Shown here piece after piece: positions 27,375 to 36,340 of a stretch of 64,000 nt of DNA. The stretch lies in NCBI RefSeq assembly GCF_027257155.1, contig NZ_JAPWDU010000001.1, positions 620,001-684,000 of the forward strand. The letters run 5' to 3'. The DNA is from Cerasicoccus sp. TK19100 (GTDB lineage: Bacteria; Verrucomicrobiota; Verrucomicrobiia; Opitutales; Cerasicoccaceae). The position numbers and the translations under genes were made by a program. The first letter of the stretch is position 1. The number at the start of each line of letters is the position of its first letter. The notes below the pieces were generated by a model. It made no database searches, had not been told where the DNA came from, and was given only the letters and a program-made list of their open reading frames with translations.

Positions 27375-27935
27375 ATGAATAAATATGTCACATTGTCTAC
27401 GCTGCGCCGCGAAATGGAGTTCCACAACCGGCGCGATTGTTGGCGACTGGCCTTAGGCGGCCAAGTGATCGATCGCCCGTTTAGCCTGTCCCTGATTGAG
27501 GAGACCGTCAGTTGGGACCCGGATTCGACGTTTAGCGTTTGCCACGCCGATGAGCCGATCTCGCCCGTTGGGCGCTGGCGGAAGGTGGCCATGCGCAAGG
27601 GCACGATGCCGTCCAAGGGGCACACGACTTTTTTCCGCGTACCCACGCCTCCGACTCCCCCTAAGGCTGAGTCGGAGCTGGCTGAAGAGGCGGCACCCAG
27701 CGAGGTTAATATTGCTACACTTGAGCGTCGTCTCGAAGCCGTGGAAGAGCACTACGCGACGATTGTAGAGTCGATTCAGCGTCTGCAAAACGACATCGCC
27801 GGCATGCGTGGCTTTGCCGAAATGGTCGACGATATGCGCGCCATGAAGCAAGAAATCGAAGACGTGCGTGACGACATCAACCGCAACCAGTTCAGCCTGG
27901 CGGGTGTGCGGATGGAGGTGGCTGGCGTCGCTTGA
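27375..27935 (+). CDS. Hypothetical coiled-coil protein
   Basis: A 186-residue soluble protein of unknown family. The N-terminal 75 residues (YVTLSTLRREMEFHNRRD) form a small globular region, a Pro-rich linker follows (VPTPPTPPKAE), and residues about 110-175 are a strong coiled coil (LERRLEAVEEHYATIVESIQ and MVDDMRAMKQEIEDVRDDI). It is monocistronic with a good terminator. Confidence 0.7.
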   Translation: MNKYVTLSTLRREMEFHNRRDCWRLALGGQVIDRPFSLSLIEETVSWDPDSTFSVCHADEPISPVGRWRKVAMRKGTMPSKGHTTFFRVPTPPTPPKAESELAEEAAPSEVNIATLERRLEAVEEHYATIVESIQRLQNDIAGMRGFAEMVDDMRAMKQEIEDVRDDINRNQFSLAGVRMEVAGVA

Positions 27936-27955
27936 GAGGACGTGTAACCTTTGCG

Positions 27956-27992
27956 GACCGGTTGGCGAAATACGGCCAGCCGGTCTTTTTTA
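27956..27992 (+). terminator. Rho-independent terminator
   Basis: An 11-base-pair stem (GACCGGTTGGC / GCCAGCCGGTC, one G-T pair) with an eight-base loop is followed by TTTTTTATTTT. It serves the coiled-coil gene and lies at the end of the convergent ADP-ribosylglycohydrolase gene. Confidence 0.85.
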
Positions 27993-28940
27993 TTTTCCGG
28001 CCAGCTCGCGTGAGGCCTGGTAAAGCCGCTCGGCGAGACGGATGATTTTCTTACGGTAGAGAATTGTGTCACGCCAGCCGTCGGGGATGCTACTGATGCC
28101 GTAATAGGCACCGGCCAGTTGCCCATAAACGGCGGCGGTGGTGTCGGCGTCCTCGCCCAAATTGACCGCAGCGATGACGCCGTCGGCAAAGTTATCCGTG
28201 CTGGCAAAGGCCCAAAGCGCGGCCTCCATGCAGGAGATCACGTCACCCCGGCCGCGGATGGCGGGCGGCGCTTTTTCCCAGTAGGAGCCGCGGGCGACGT
28301 TTTCGACTTCGCCCGTTAGCGGTTGGCACAGCCACACGCCGCGCACGGGAGAGTAGCCGGGCGCAAGCAACTCGTCTTTGGGCACCCCTTGCACGGCACC
28401 GACGATCAGCGCTCCGTAGTAGCGACAGGCGTCCACACAGAGGCGTGCGGCGTGCGTTAGGCGGCTGCTGTCGCCGGAAAATTGAATGGCGTCCTTGGGC
28501 GATTCCGCATAGTAAAGCGGCACCGGTGCCAGGCGCATGAGCGAGCCGTTGCTGGCGCTGGATTCGGTGGACAGGCCGGAGAAGGGCGCACCCTCGGCCT
28601 CATAATATTCGATGGCGGCCTGCGTTGTCGTGCCGATGCCAAAGGCGATCTCGCGGCAGCTCCAATAGCCGGCGCGCCACCATTGGCGAATGCGGTCCAT
28701 GGCGTCAGGGGCATCGAATCCGTTTTTGGCGACCAGGCTTTCGGCCAAGCACATGGCCAGGGCGGTGTCATCCGTCCACTCGCCGGGCTCGATGTTGTTT
28801 ACGCCGCCGCCGGAAAAATTCGTTACCTTTGGAAACATGCCCGGAGCAAGCCCCTCGACGGGAGCGCCCATGGCGTCGCCAATGGCCAAGCCCAACATGC
28901 TTCCGTAGTAGCGTTCCAGTGGGTCCAATCCGCGCGTCAT
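27990..28940 (-). CDS. ADP-ribosylglycohydrolase family protein
   Basis: A 316-residue DraG/ARH-like hydrolase that removes ADP-ribose from proteins or small molecules with two Mg ions. The metal-binding motifs are complete: GLAIGDAMGAPVEG, the EWTDDTALAM signature at about residues 54-63, and GEDADTTAAVYGQLAGAYYG near the C-terminus. No partner such as an ADP-ribosyltransferase is adjacent, so the substrate cannot be told. It ends convergently with the coiled-coil gene at the shared terminator. Confidence 0.92.
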   Translation of the reverse strand: MTRGLDPLERYYGSMLGLAIGDAMGAPVEGLAPGMFPKVTNFSGGGVNNIEPGEWTDDTALAMCLAESLVAKNGFDAPDAMDRIRQWWRAGYWSCREIAFGIGTTTQAAIEYYEAEGAPFSGLSTESSASNGSLMRLAPVPLYYAESPKDAIQFSGDSSRLTHAARLCVDACRYYGALIVGAVQGVPKDELLAPGYSPVRGVWLCQPLTGEVENVARGSYWEKAPPAIRGRGDVISCMEAALWAFASTDNFADGVIAAVNLGEDADTTAAVYGQLAGAYYGISSIPDGWRDTILYRKKIIRLAERLYQASRELAGK

Positions 28941-29002
28941 AGCTTCATCCTAAGCTAGCGTGGTGCCAATTCAAGCGCAGATATAAAAGAAGCGCGCGCA
29001 GC

Positions 29003-30496
29003 TTATCGCAAGTCCGGGGGCAGGGTGGAGGCGTTGGCGGAGAGACGCTGCTGATAGGCACGGATTTGGGATTCGCTAAACTTTGAGCCTAGTGGGATGC
29101 TACTGGTCTGTGCCGCGGTGGGCGCGATGACCGCAAATTGGCGGTTGACCATTGTGCCGATCAAATCGCCGGTTTGGGAAAATACCAGGTCGCCCTCGCG
29201 CGGGTTGAACTCGCCAAAGAGCTCGCTGAAAATCGAGGTATCCATGTCGAGGTATTCCGGGTGCGCTGCGACGAGCTTAAACCCGACTTCGCCAAACTTC
29301 CCCTGATTGCTCACCAGGACCGCCTTTGGGAATTTAAGCGGGTCGCTGGCCAGACTGAACGCGGCGACGCCCCAGCTGTCGGGAAAATCCGCCGGGAGGC
29401 GCAGGGTGAGAATGCGTGGGTCGGCGGCCAGGACGCCGAGGCTTTCAAAACGGCCTACCCGGTTTCCGTAGCGAATGGTGCCCGTGACGGCGCGCAACCC
29501 GCTTTCGGTGAAGGGGGTCTTGTTGGCCGGAATCAGGGCATAAACGTTACCGTCATCACGCACGAGAATGGTGTCGAGTTGGTATTTCTCGCTCGTGTTG
29601 CCAAACACGCCCGCTTCCGTGGAGTCGAAGTTAATGCGCACGCGATTCTTCTGGAACCGGTCGAAAATGGTGTTCATCGAGAGGGGCTGCGCGCGCTTGA
29701 CTTCCGCGCGAATCTGATCGGTCGATTCCGCCAACTGCCCAACGCCTTCGGCCAGTGTTTGCGTGGTCTCCTGTAGGTTGGCCTTTTCAATGCGGGTGAT
29801 CTCGATGTCGCGCTGGGCGAGGGCCAGTTGTTCGGCTTTGGCGGTGGCTTCGGCCTTGGTGACTTCGAGCTGCGTGGCGAGCGTTTGTTTTTCCAACTCG
29901 GCAGTCTTGACCTCGCTGGCCAAACGCTCGCGCTCGGCGGCGAGTTCGTCCGCGAGCTTGGCCTTGGTTTCGAGTTCTTTCTGCATGGCGCGCAGACGCT
30001 CGGTGGAGGTGGCGGCGGTTTCCTTAACCTCAGCCAAAGATTTAGCCAGCTCGACGCGGTCTTGCTCGGCGGCGGCGAGCTTTTCCTGAGCAGCCTTGGA
30101 TTGTTCGGCGAGTTTGGCGCGCTCGGCTTCGGCCTGAGCCTTCTCGGCCGCGAGTGCGGCGCGTTGCTTTTCCAAACTTTCCTTTTCCGCGGCTAGCTGC
30201 TCAGCGGTTTTCTGGGTTTCCTCAAGTTTGGCCTCGCGCTCGGCTAGTGCCTTTGCCCGTGCCTCGAGCTGCTCCTGGGTTTCGGCCAATACCGTGGAGA
30301 GCTCGTCGCGGTTCTCTTCTTCGGCGTCGAGGGACATCTTGAGCACGTCGATCAAGTCCTGGTTGGCCATAGCGTCCTGCTCAATGGCCTGCTCGGCCTC
30401 AGGCGCGGTCTGGTCCTCGGGCTCGTCAAAACGCGCCAGCGCCAGCAAGCTGAGCAGCAGGAAATCGCAAATGACAAGGAGGAGGGAGCGGTTCAT
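29003..30496 (-). CDS. Membrane-anchored coiled-coil protein with a degenerate trypsin-like domain
   Basis: The start is placed at MNRSLLLVICDFLLLSLLAL (497 residues), a membrane anchor type common in Verrucomicrobiota and Planctomycetes. Residues about 60-255 form a long Ala/Glu/Lys-rich coiled coil (AEREAKLEETQKTAEQLAAE type). The C-terminal 220 residues, from FDRFQKNRVRINFDSTEAG, resemble a trypsin-like fold by the ending REGDLVFSQTGDLIGTMVN. However, the expected catalytic serine of the GxSGxP motif is not there, so it is probably not a protease. The likely role is a periplasmic scaffold or sensor; this is inference. It is alone in its transcription unit. Confidence 0.7.
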   Translation of the reverse strand: MNRSLLLVICDFLLLSLLALARFDEPEDQTAPEAEQAIEQDAMANQDLIDVLKMSLDAEEENRDELSTVLAETQEQLEARAKALAEREAKLEETQKTAEQLAAEKESLEKQRAALAAEKAQAEAERAKLAEQSKAAQEKLAAAEQDRVELAKSLAEVKETAATSTERLRAMQKELETKAKLADELAAERERLASEVKTAELEKQTLATQLEVTKAEATAKAEQLALAQRDIEITRIEKANLQETTQTLAEGVGQLAESTDQIRAEVKRAQPLSMNTIFDRFQKNRVRINFDSTEAGVFGNTSEKYQLDTILVRDDGNVYALIPANKTPFTESGLRAVTGTIRYGNRVGRFESLGVLAADPRILTLRLPADFPDSWGVAAFSLASDPLKFPKAVLVSNQGKFGEVGFKLVAAHPEYLDMDTSIFSELFGEFNPREGDLVFSQTGDLIGTMVNRQFAVIAPTAAQTSSIPLGSKFSESQIRAYQQRLSANASTLPPDLR

Positions 30497-30564
30497 ACAA
30501 TGACCAAGATTTACGTAGCCCTTTCGACAACGCAATCGCGGAATAGGTTTCTTAGAATCTACGA

Positions 30565-31020
30565 CTAAACAACCGGAGTCGGAGTGGTACTCATGCCGAT
30601 GAGTATCCCAAGAATAAAGAACGGGATCATTGTGGCGATGTAGAGCGCGGTTTGTATCAGTTGGATCAGGATGCCTCTCTTGAGGCCGATGGGTAGGCCC
30701 CGGCGAGAGTTTATGAAGCGCGCATTAATCACTGCGGATAAAATGAAGCTGGCGATGAAATAAAGCAAAAGCAGGAGAATATGCAGGAACTCAGGCGTAT
30801 ACATACCGATGAGCCAAAAAACCATTTGAATTGCGGCGACTCCCAAAACAACCTTGATCGAAACGCTGCAAGCATCGATTAGCGGGTAGCGGCGCTTACA
30901 AATGACTTTAATGGAAATTTTGAGGAAGCAGGCATTAATGACCGTTCCGAAGATCAGCCACATCAACATGCTTAACCCAAAGTCTAGACCCATTAAGATT
31001 TCCATGGATATTAATTTCAT
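30565..31020 (-). CDS. Hypothetical four-helix membrane protein
   Basis: A 151-residue protein with about four membrane helices (LSMLMWLIFGTVINACFL, VVLGVAAIQMVFWLIGM, LLLLLYFIASFILSAVI, TMIPFFILGILIGMS). I do not recognise a family. The coding sequence is somewhat AT-rich. It lies 68 bp upstream of the anchored coiled-coil gene on the same strand, so they could share a transcript. Confidence 0.6.
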   Translation of the reverse strand: MKLISMEILMGLDFGLSMLMWLIFGTVINACFLKISIKVICKRRYPLIDACSVSIKVVLGVAAIQMVFWLIGMYTPEFLHILLLLLYFIASFILSAVINARFINSRRGLPIGLKRGILIQLIQTALYIATMIPFFILGILIGMSTTPTPVV

Positions 31021-31172
31021 GTATCATGAAATCCGTAGCAAGCACTTTCTCTCTCATGATTCCGTGGCCTTTTAGCATGTTACAGCGATGCTAATATCGG
31101 GGCGACATCAGCGTTTCTGCTTCACGTGGGCGATGATTAGATGTTTTAATCAAATCTTGGCCGAGGTCATCG

Positions 31173-31202
31173 TTGACATGATCGAAAGAAATCTTTCATA
31201 TT
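31173..31202 (+). promoter_or_regulatory. Putative sigma-70 promoter of mdh
   Basis: A perfect -35 hexamer TTGACA at 31173-31178 is followed after 18 bp by CATATT, a 4-of-6 match to the -10 box. It lies about 80 bp before the chosen malate dehydrogenase start. The assignment rests on sequence only. Confidence 0.4.
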
Positions 31203-31281
31203 CTTTCAAAACCTCTCAACCTGATCCCCGGTCATGAGTTCTTACGTTCTCTACAAAAACAACCCTTATCGCACAAAAAGC

Positions 31282-32271
31282 ATGAGCAAGAAACCCATCC
31301 GTGTCGCCGTTACGGGCGCAGCCGGCAATATCGGCTATGCGCTTCTCTTCCGCATCGCCTCGGGCCAAATGTTTGGTCCGGACCAGCCCGTCGCGCTGAA
31401 CCTCATTGAGATCGAACCCGCGCTCGGCGCACTGAAGGGCGTCGCCATGGAACTGGACGACTGCGCCTTCCCGCTGCTGACCGACATCGTGCAGACGTCC
31501 GACCTCAACGAGGGCTTCAAGGATGTGAACTGGGCGCTGCTCGTGGGCTCCGTGCCGCGCAAGCAGGGCATGGAACGCGCTGACCTGCTCGGTATCAACG
31601 GCAAGATTTTCGTTGGCCAGGGTAAGGCCATCAACGACAACGCTGCGGACGACGTGCGCATCGTAGTCGTGGGTAACCCCTGCAACACCAACTGCCTCAT
31701 CGCACAAAAGCACGCGCCGAAGATTCCGGCTGACCGCTGGTTCGCGATGACCCGCCTCGACGAAAACCGTGCCAAGACTCAGCTTGCGCAAAAGGCTGGC
31801 GTGCTCGTAAAGGACGTTTCCAATCTCTGCGTGTGGGGCAACCACTCGCCGACGATGTTCCCGGATTTCTACAACACCAAGATCAACGGCAAGCCTGCGA
31901 CGGAAGTCATCAACGACGAAGCTTGGCTCAAGGACACTTTTGTGCCGACCGTGGGCAAGCGTGGCGCAGCCATTATCGCCGCGCGTGGCGCTTCCTCCGC
32001 TGCATCCGCCGCCAACGCTGTGGTCGATACCGTGGTCAGCCTGACCACTCCGACTGCGCCGGGCGACTTCCACAGCGTCTGCGTGCTCTCCAATGGTGAA
32101 TACGGTGTGCCGGAAGGTATCATCACCTCGCTGCCGATCAAGAGCGACGGCTCGAAGTGGGAAGTGGTCAAGGGCATCCAGCTCAGCGACTACGCCAAGG
32201 AGCAGATCGCCAAGTCCAACCAGGAGCTTCTCGACGAGAAGGAAATGGCACTCGCCGGCCTCCAGAGCTAA
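31282..32271 (+). CDS. mdh: Malate dehydrogenase
   Basis: NAD(P)-dependent malate dehydrogenase of the cytosolic/chloroplast-like type, interconverting malate and oxaloacetate. The start is placed at [20 protein letters not shown] (329 residues, the usual length); the frame stays open to 31234. Visible motifs are the dinucleotide-binding [12 protein letters not shown], the substrate-loop region [29 protein letters not shown], and [14 protein letters not shown] with the catalytic [13 protein letters not shown] His. A strong terminator follows. It acts at the same oxaloacetate node as the PPi-PEPCK further right. Confidence 0.95.
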   Translation: MSKKPIRVAVTGAAGNIGYALLFRIASGQMFGPDQPVALNLIEIEPALGALKGVAMELDDCAFPLLTDIVQTSDLNEGFKDVNWALLVGSVPRKQGMERADLLGINGKIFVGQGKAINDNAADDVRIVVVGNPCNTNCLIAQKHAPKIPADRWFAMTRLDENRAKTQLAQKAGVLVKDVSNLCVWGNHSPTMFPDFYNTKINGKPATEVINDEAWLKDTFVPTVGKRGAAIIAARGASSAASAANAVVDTVVSLTTPTAPGDFHSVCVLSNGEYGVPEGIITSLPIKSDGSKWEVVKGIQLSDYAKEQIAKSNQELLDEKEMALAGLQS

Positions 32272-32294
32272 GCGATCAAGCAACTATTTTAATC

Positions 32295-32326
32295 AAGCCC
32301 GGCCGTTAGTGGTCGGGCTTTTTTTG
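32295..32326 (+). terminator. Rho-independent terminator of mdh
   Basis: A nine-base-pair stem (AGCCCGGCC / GGTCGGGCT, one G-T pair) with a six-base loop is followed by TTTTTTTG. Confidence 0.88.
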
Positions 32327-32392
32327 TATCTTCGCTGCGAAATCGTTTCGGTGTTAAGCACTCGTTAATGCTCGTTCTGGCATGATGGCGGC

Positions 32393-35300
32393 ATGATACG
32401 TTTCCTCTCTGTTATTATGCTCGCCGCCTTGGCGATGGTTGGCACAACGACGCGCTTGTCTGCGGACGAGCTAGAAATCATCATGGTCGAGATCGAGGCC
32501 GCTCCCACTGACGACATCACCTTTGGGCCGATTACTGTGACGGTGGACGACCTGACCTTCACTGAAGACTCCGGTGTTTACTCGGCCAGCGGCACGTCGA
32601 CGATTTCGGTGGAAGACGAGTCTTTCGTGGTCGCTTTTGCCGACGACGGGCTTGTTATCGAGGACGACTCCGGCTCGTGGTCGCTGGTTTCGCTGGAGGC
32701 CTCGGTCTCGTCGGACTTCACCATGCTGGGGCTGGACATCAGCATCGACGAAGACAACCCACTGACTTTTTTCTATGATTCGGACTCGGGCGACTTCAGT
32801 ATTTACGGTGACGCAAGTCTCTCGATCAGCACCGGCTCCGACACGGACTCGGTGGATTTCTCACTTGGCGATTCGGACTCACCGGGGCTTGTGATCAACG
32901 ATGAGGGACTGGAGAGCTTTGACTTCGGCATCTCGGACTCCATCACGCTGGCGGACTTGGAAATTGCCACGACGGGCGACTACCTCGGCGTGAGCTACAA
33001 CTTCGACGATGACACGTTTGAAATCTATGGTGGCCTGAGCGTGACCTTCGATGACCAGACGCTGAGTATCACCGCGGGCGACTCCTCAGACCCCGGGCTG
33101 GTGATGGTGACGAATAACAGCAACCACCTAGAGCTCGATTCACTCGACGCCACGGTCTCGGCCGACTTCACGCTTTACGATATGGAGATCAATCTCGGCG
33201 ATGACGGCCTGACCTTCGTTTATAATTCCGACGACGACCTTTACGAAGTCTATGGCGATATCGACATCACCGTGGATGACCAGGAGCTAGATTGCACGTT
33301 GGGCGACTCCGACACGCCCGGCTTGGAAATTAAAAAGGGCGCCCTCAAATCGCTGAGCATCGGCGTTGCGACAGATATTTCCATTGGGGGCTTTGAATTC
33401 ATTCTGCCGGATGATGACCCGCTGACCATCACTTACTCGGACTCGACTTTCACCGTCTCGGGCGAGGTGGAGCTCGATACGCTTTGGGACGTCTCCGTGA
33501 CTTTGGGGGACAGCGATACGCCGGGCCTGATCATCAGTGGTAACTCCTGGGAAATTGACGACATCTCCATTGAGATCGATAGCATCGATGTCGGCTTCGC
33601 TCAGGTGCAGGAGGTCAAAGTTTCTTTCAGTGAGAGCCATAGTGATGTCTCGGTGGATATCGAGCTGGACCTCTACATTTCGGAGCTTGGCGGCACGTTG
33701 GACACGGAGGTTAGCGTGAACGATGGCGAGATTTCGGAGATCTATGTGGATTACGAAGTCACGGGCACGTCGGAAGGTATCGAGATCCTCGATACCGGCA
33801 TCGATGTGGCCAAGCTTAGCGTGACGCTGGAGAACCTCGATCAGCCAGCGGACCTTATTTTGATGGGCACGATCGGCTTGGAGTTCGGTGGACAATTCAG
33901 CCTCGATGGTGAAACGGTGACGCTCATCTACATTGAAGGCGAAGTTACGATCAGCAGTACCGGATTCACCATGACGGACGCGGTTTACGTTGGTGCCTAC
34001 GAGGATGACGACGAATGGAAGTCCGTCATTTCTACTGGCATTGCTTCAATGGATATCGATTGGGCTAATGGCATTTACTTCATGATGGGCGTTCTGGAGC
34101 TTCCCAGCGATTACGGCATTTTGCTATCCTCCTCACTGTTTATTGACGACGAATACATCGTTTCCGCCTCGAAGGCCGAGGTGCGGGTGCCGAGTTCTAT
34201 CCCGCTCATTGGCGGAGACAATTTGGGTGAGGTCGATGTGGATGTACTCATCGACTTTAACGACACCTCCAGCAGCTTTGCCGCCGGTTGGACGAAGATC
34301 AGCTTTATCTTCTTCTCTGAGGAATTGGGCATCAAATACAAGTTCCACAACAGCGACATCAGCTTGATCGATAGTGGTGATATATCCGACATTAAGGACG
34401 AAATCAGCGATATCGAAAGCTCGTCACTTTTCGCCAGCTCGTTCCTCTTTGCCACGACTACGGATTACACCGAGCAGGTTTACACCTTCGAGGTGCCGGA
34501 AGAGGCCAAAGGGTTTGCGCTCTCGATGGACTGGGGGTTGTATGATCTTACCGACACCGACGCCGACCCGACGACAGTGGAAGAAATGAACGTCATCATC
34601 ACCGGGCCGGTTAGCATCAGCGGTGCCACGATTGAAACGCCGCTCGTCCTACATGAGCAGGCCTTCGACAGCGACACGGGCACCTACTCCTACAGCGCTG
34701 ACGTGACCAATATGGACGACGGTCCGGTGCTGACTTTGGCGGATAGCAGCGGCGGCTTGTTCACCTCGGAGGGGTATCTCTTCACTGAAGACGGCGAGAT
34801 TCAGCAATACGAATTGGCCGGCGGCACTTATACGCTCACGCTTACCTATCCGTCATCCTATGATACGACGGATGCGCAGGTGCAGTTCGACACGCCTTCG
34901 GTTCGCACGTATTATGATTACGACAAGCCCACGATCGCCATTGATTCGTTGACGATCGATTCGACCAATTCACAAACCGTCAATAGCGATACCTACCTGA
35001 TCAGCGGCAAAACCTTGCCCATCAATTTGGAATATTTCTCAACGTCTGAGTTCTCGGATGACGCAACGATTTCGATCTTCGTCGACACGGATTCAGAAGA
35101 CTACGACGGCACCGTGATCGAGTCGCAGCTCAGCTACGATGGCGATGGCTCGGGAGGGACAATCTCGCGCTCGGTTGATTGGACGATTGAAAATATCGGC
35201 GAAGACCAGACCGACGAATATTACATGTATGCGCTGATCGACAACGGCCATCAGCAGATTACTTACTCGCATTACTATGGGCCGTTTAAGGTCTCGCCGT

Positions 35301-36319
35301 CGATTTATGGCAACGTTTACGACAGCATTCAGGGCGATGTGCTCGAAGGCTTCCGCGTTTATTTGGATGTCAACGGCGACTTGGATTACGACGCGGGCGT
35401 GGACCTGGCGGCGATCACCAACTCCAACGGAAATTATATTTTCGACAACGTGCCGGAGGGGGAGGCGACCGTTGGAGTAGTCATTCCCTATGGCTATGAG
35501 TCCAACACCAGTTCGCTCGACTTGATCACCACGACTTACGTGGATGGCGATTCGATCGAAGTCGACTTCGACATCAACTTGCTCGATTCGATCTCAGGTT
35601 ATGTTTACGAAGACACCAACGAAGACGGCATCTTCGACGATGACGAAGTAGGGGTATCCGGGGTAACGCTTTACCTCGATGAAAACGGAAACGGCTCCTA
35701 CGATAAGGGCGTCGATTTGGAAGTAGTGACGAATGCCGATGGGTTCTGGCGCTTTTATAATGTGGACATCGACAGCTCATACACGATCTACATTCTGGCG
35801 TATCCCTCGCAGCTTAGCAGTACTGACGACGCCTTTCTGGTCGTTGAAACCGACACGGAAACGATCCCCGACGACGATGCCAAGGCTTACAATGAATTCA
35901 GTGGTAATGATATTGGCGTGTATTCCGGCGCGACGGAAGAAGTCGGCGACCAGGATTACATGGCCTACATCCTGACTTATTATCCGGAGGGCGATGACGA
36001 ATCGATCTCCAGCACTGCTGACCCCGACAACGATAGCCTGACCAATAAAATCGAGCAGCTCCTCGGCACCGATCCCAATAGCTACAACGGCACGCCGACG
36101 CCTGGCGTCGACTACGGGGAGGCCGACTCGACTGATGTGGTGTTGGTGTCGTTCACTCAGGTATCATCCAATCGCTACATAGTGCAGCTCTCGAACGACT
36201 TGGAAACTTGGGAAACCGTAGAAAGCTTCCGCGCGACATCGACCGAGCCAGTGGTCCTCGAAATCGAGTCCGATCTGGCCTCGGAGAGCGTGTTCGTCCG
36301 GCTGAAAATTCAGGACTAA
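32393..36319 (+). CDS. Secreted Asp-rich repeat protein with SdrD-B-like domains
   Basis: A 1308-residue exported protein (signal: RFLSVIMLAALAMVGTTTRLSA) of unknown function. The N-terminal 420 residues hold about five diverged repeats of 70-75 residues, marked by LGDSDTPGLxI-type blocks (LGDSDSPGLVI, AGDSSDPGLVM, LGDSDTPGLEI, LGDSDTPGLII), suggesting a beta-rich solenoid. Two SdrD-B-like modules follow near the C-terminus (SIYGNVYDSIQGDVLEGFRV and SISGYVYEDTNEDGIFDDDE), then a Ca-type repeat DPDNDSLTNKIEQLLGTDPN and a terminal beta domain. The protein is very acidic. It ends convergently with the autotransporter; the two stop codons are 21 bp apart. Confidence 0.85.
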   Translation: MIRFLSVIMLAALAMVGTTTRLSADELEIIMVEIEAAPTDDITFGPITVTVDDLTFTEDSGVYSASGTSTISVEDESFVVAFADDGLVIEDDSGSWSLVSLEASVSSDFTMLGLDISIDEDNPLTFFYDSDSGDFSIYGDASLSISTGSDTDSVDFSLGDSDSPGLVINDEGLESFDFGISDSITLADLEIATTGDYLGVSYNFDDDTFEIYGGLSVTFDDQTLSITAGDSSDPGLVMVTNNSNHLELDSLDATVSADFTLYDMEINLGDDGLTFVYNSDDDLYEVYGDIDITVDDQELDCTLGDSDTPGLEIKKGALKSLSIGVATDISIGGFEFILPDDDPLTITYSDSTFTVSGEVELDTLWDVSVTLGDSDTPGLIISGNSWEIDDISIEIDSIDVGFAQVQEVKVSFSESHSDVSVDIELDLYISELGGTLDTEVSVNDGEISEIYVDYEVTGTSEGIEILDTGIDVAKLSVTLENLDQPADLILMGTIGLEFGGQFSLDGETVTLIYIEGEVTISSTGFTMTDAVYVGAYEDDDEWKSVISTGIASMDIDWANGIYFMMGVLELPSDYGILLSSSLFIDDEYIVSASKAEVRVPSSIPLIGGDNLGEVDVDVLIDFNDTSSSFAAGWTKISFIFFSEELGIKYKFHNSDISLIDSGDISDIKDEISDIESSSLFASSFLFATTTDYTEQVYTFEVPEEAKGFALSMDWGLYDLTDTDADPTTVEEMNVIITGPVSISGATIETPLVLHEQAFDSDTGTYSYSADVTNMDDGPVLTLADSSGGLFTSEGYLFTEDGEIQQYELAGGTYTLTLTYPSSYDTTDAQVQFDTPSVRTYYDYDKPTIAIDSLTIDSTNSQTVNSDTYLISGKTLPINLEYFSTSEFSDDATISIFVDTDSEDYDGTVIESQLSYDGDGSGGTISRSVDWTIENIGEDQTDEYYMYALIDNGHQQITYSHYYGPFKVSPSIYGNVYDSIQGDVLEGFRVYLDVNGDLDYDAGVDLAAITNSNGNYIFDNVPEGEATVGVVIPYGYESNTSSLDLITTTYVDGDSIEVDFDINLLDSISGYVYEDTNEDGIFDDDEVGVSGVTLYLDENGNGSYDKGVDLEVVTNADGFWRFYNVDIDSSYTIYILAYPSQLSSTDDAFLVVETDTETIPDDDAKAYNEFSGNDIGVYSGATEEVGDQDYMAYILTYYPEGDDESISSTADPDNDSLTNKIEQLLGTDPNSYNGTPTPGVDYGEADSTDVVLVSFTQVSSNRYIVQLSNDLETWETVESFRATSTEPVVLEIESDLASESVFVRLKIQD

Positions 36320-36335
36320 CTTTGCACTGCAAAGT
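36319..36335. promoter_or_regulatory. 17-bp perfect palindrome ACTTTGCACTGCAAAGT
   Basis: A perfect inverted repeat with an eight-base arm on each side of one central base. It fills the gap between the stops of the secreted repeat protein and the autotransporter. Related 17-mers occur at 60343 and 60368 and inside genes at 54051 and 14513. It may be a protein-binding site or part of a terminator hairpin. Confidence 0.5.
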
Positions 36336-36340
36336 AGTTC

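Noticed and set aside
31216-32283. 355-residue minus-strand open frame
   Set aside because: Antisense of malate dehydrogenase; a GC-rich codon shadow.
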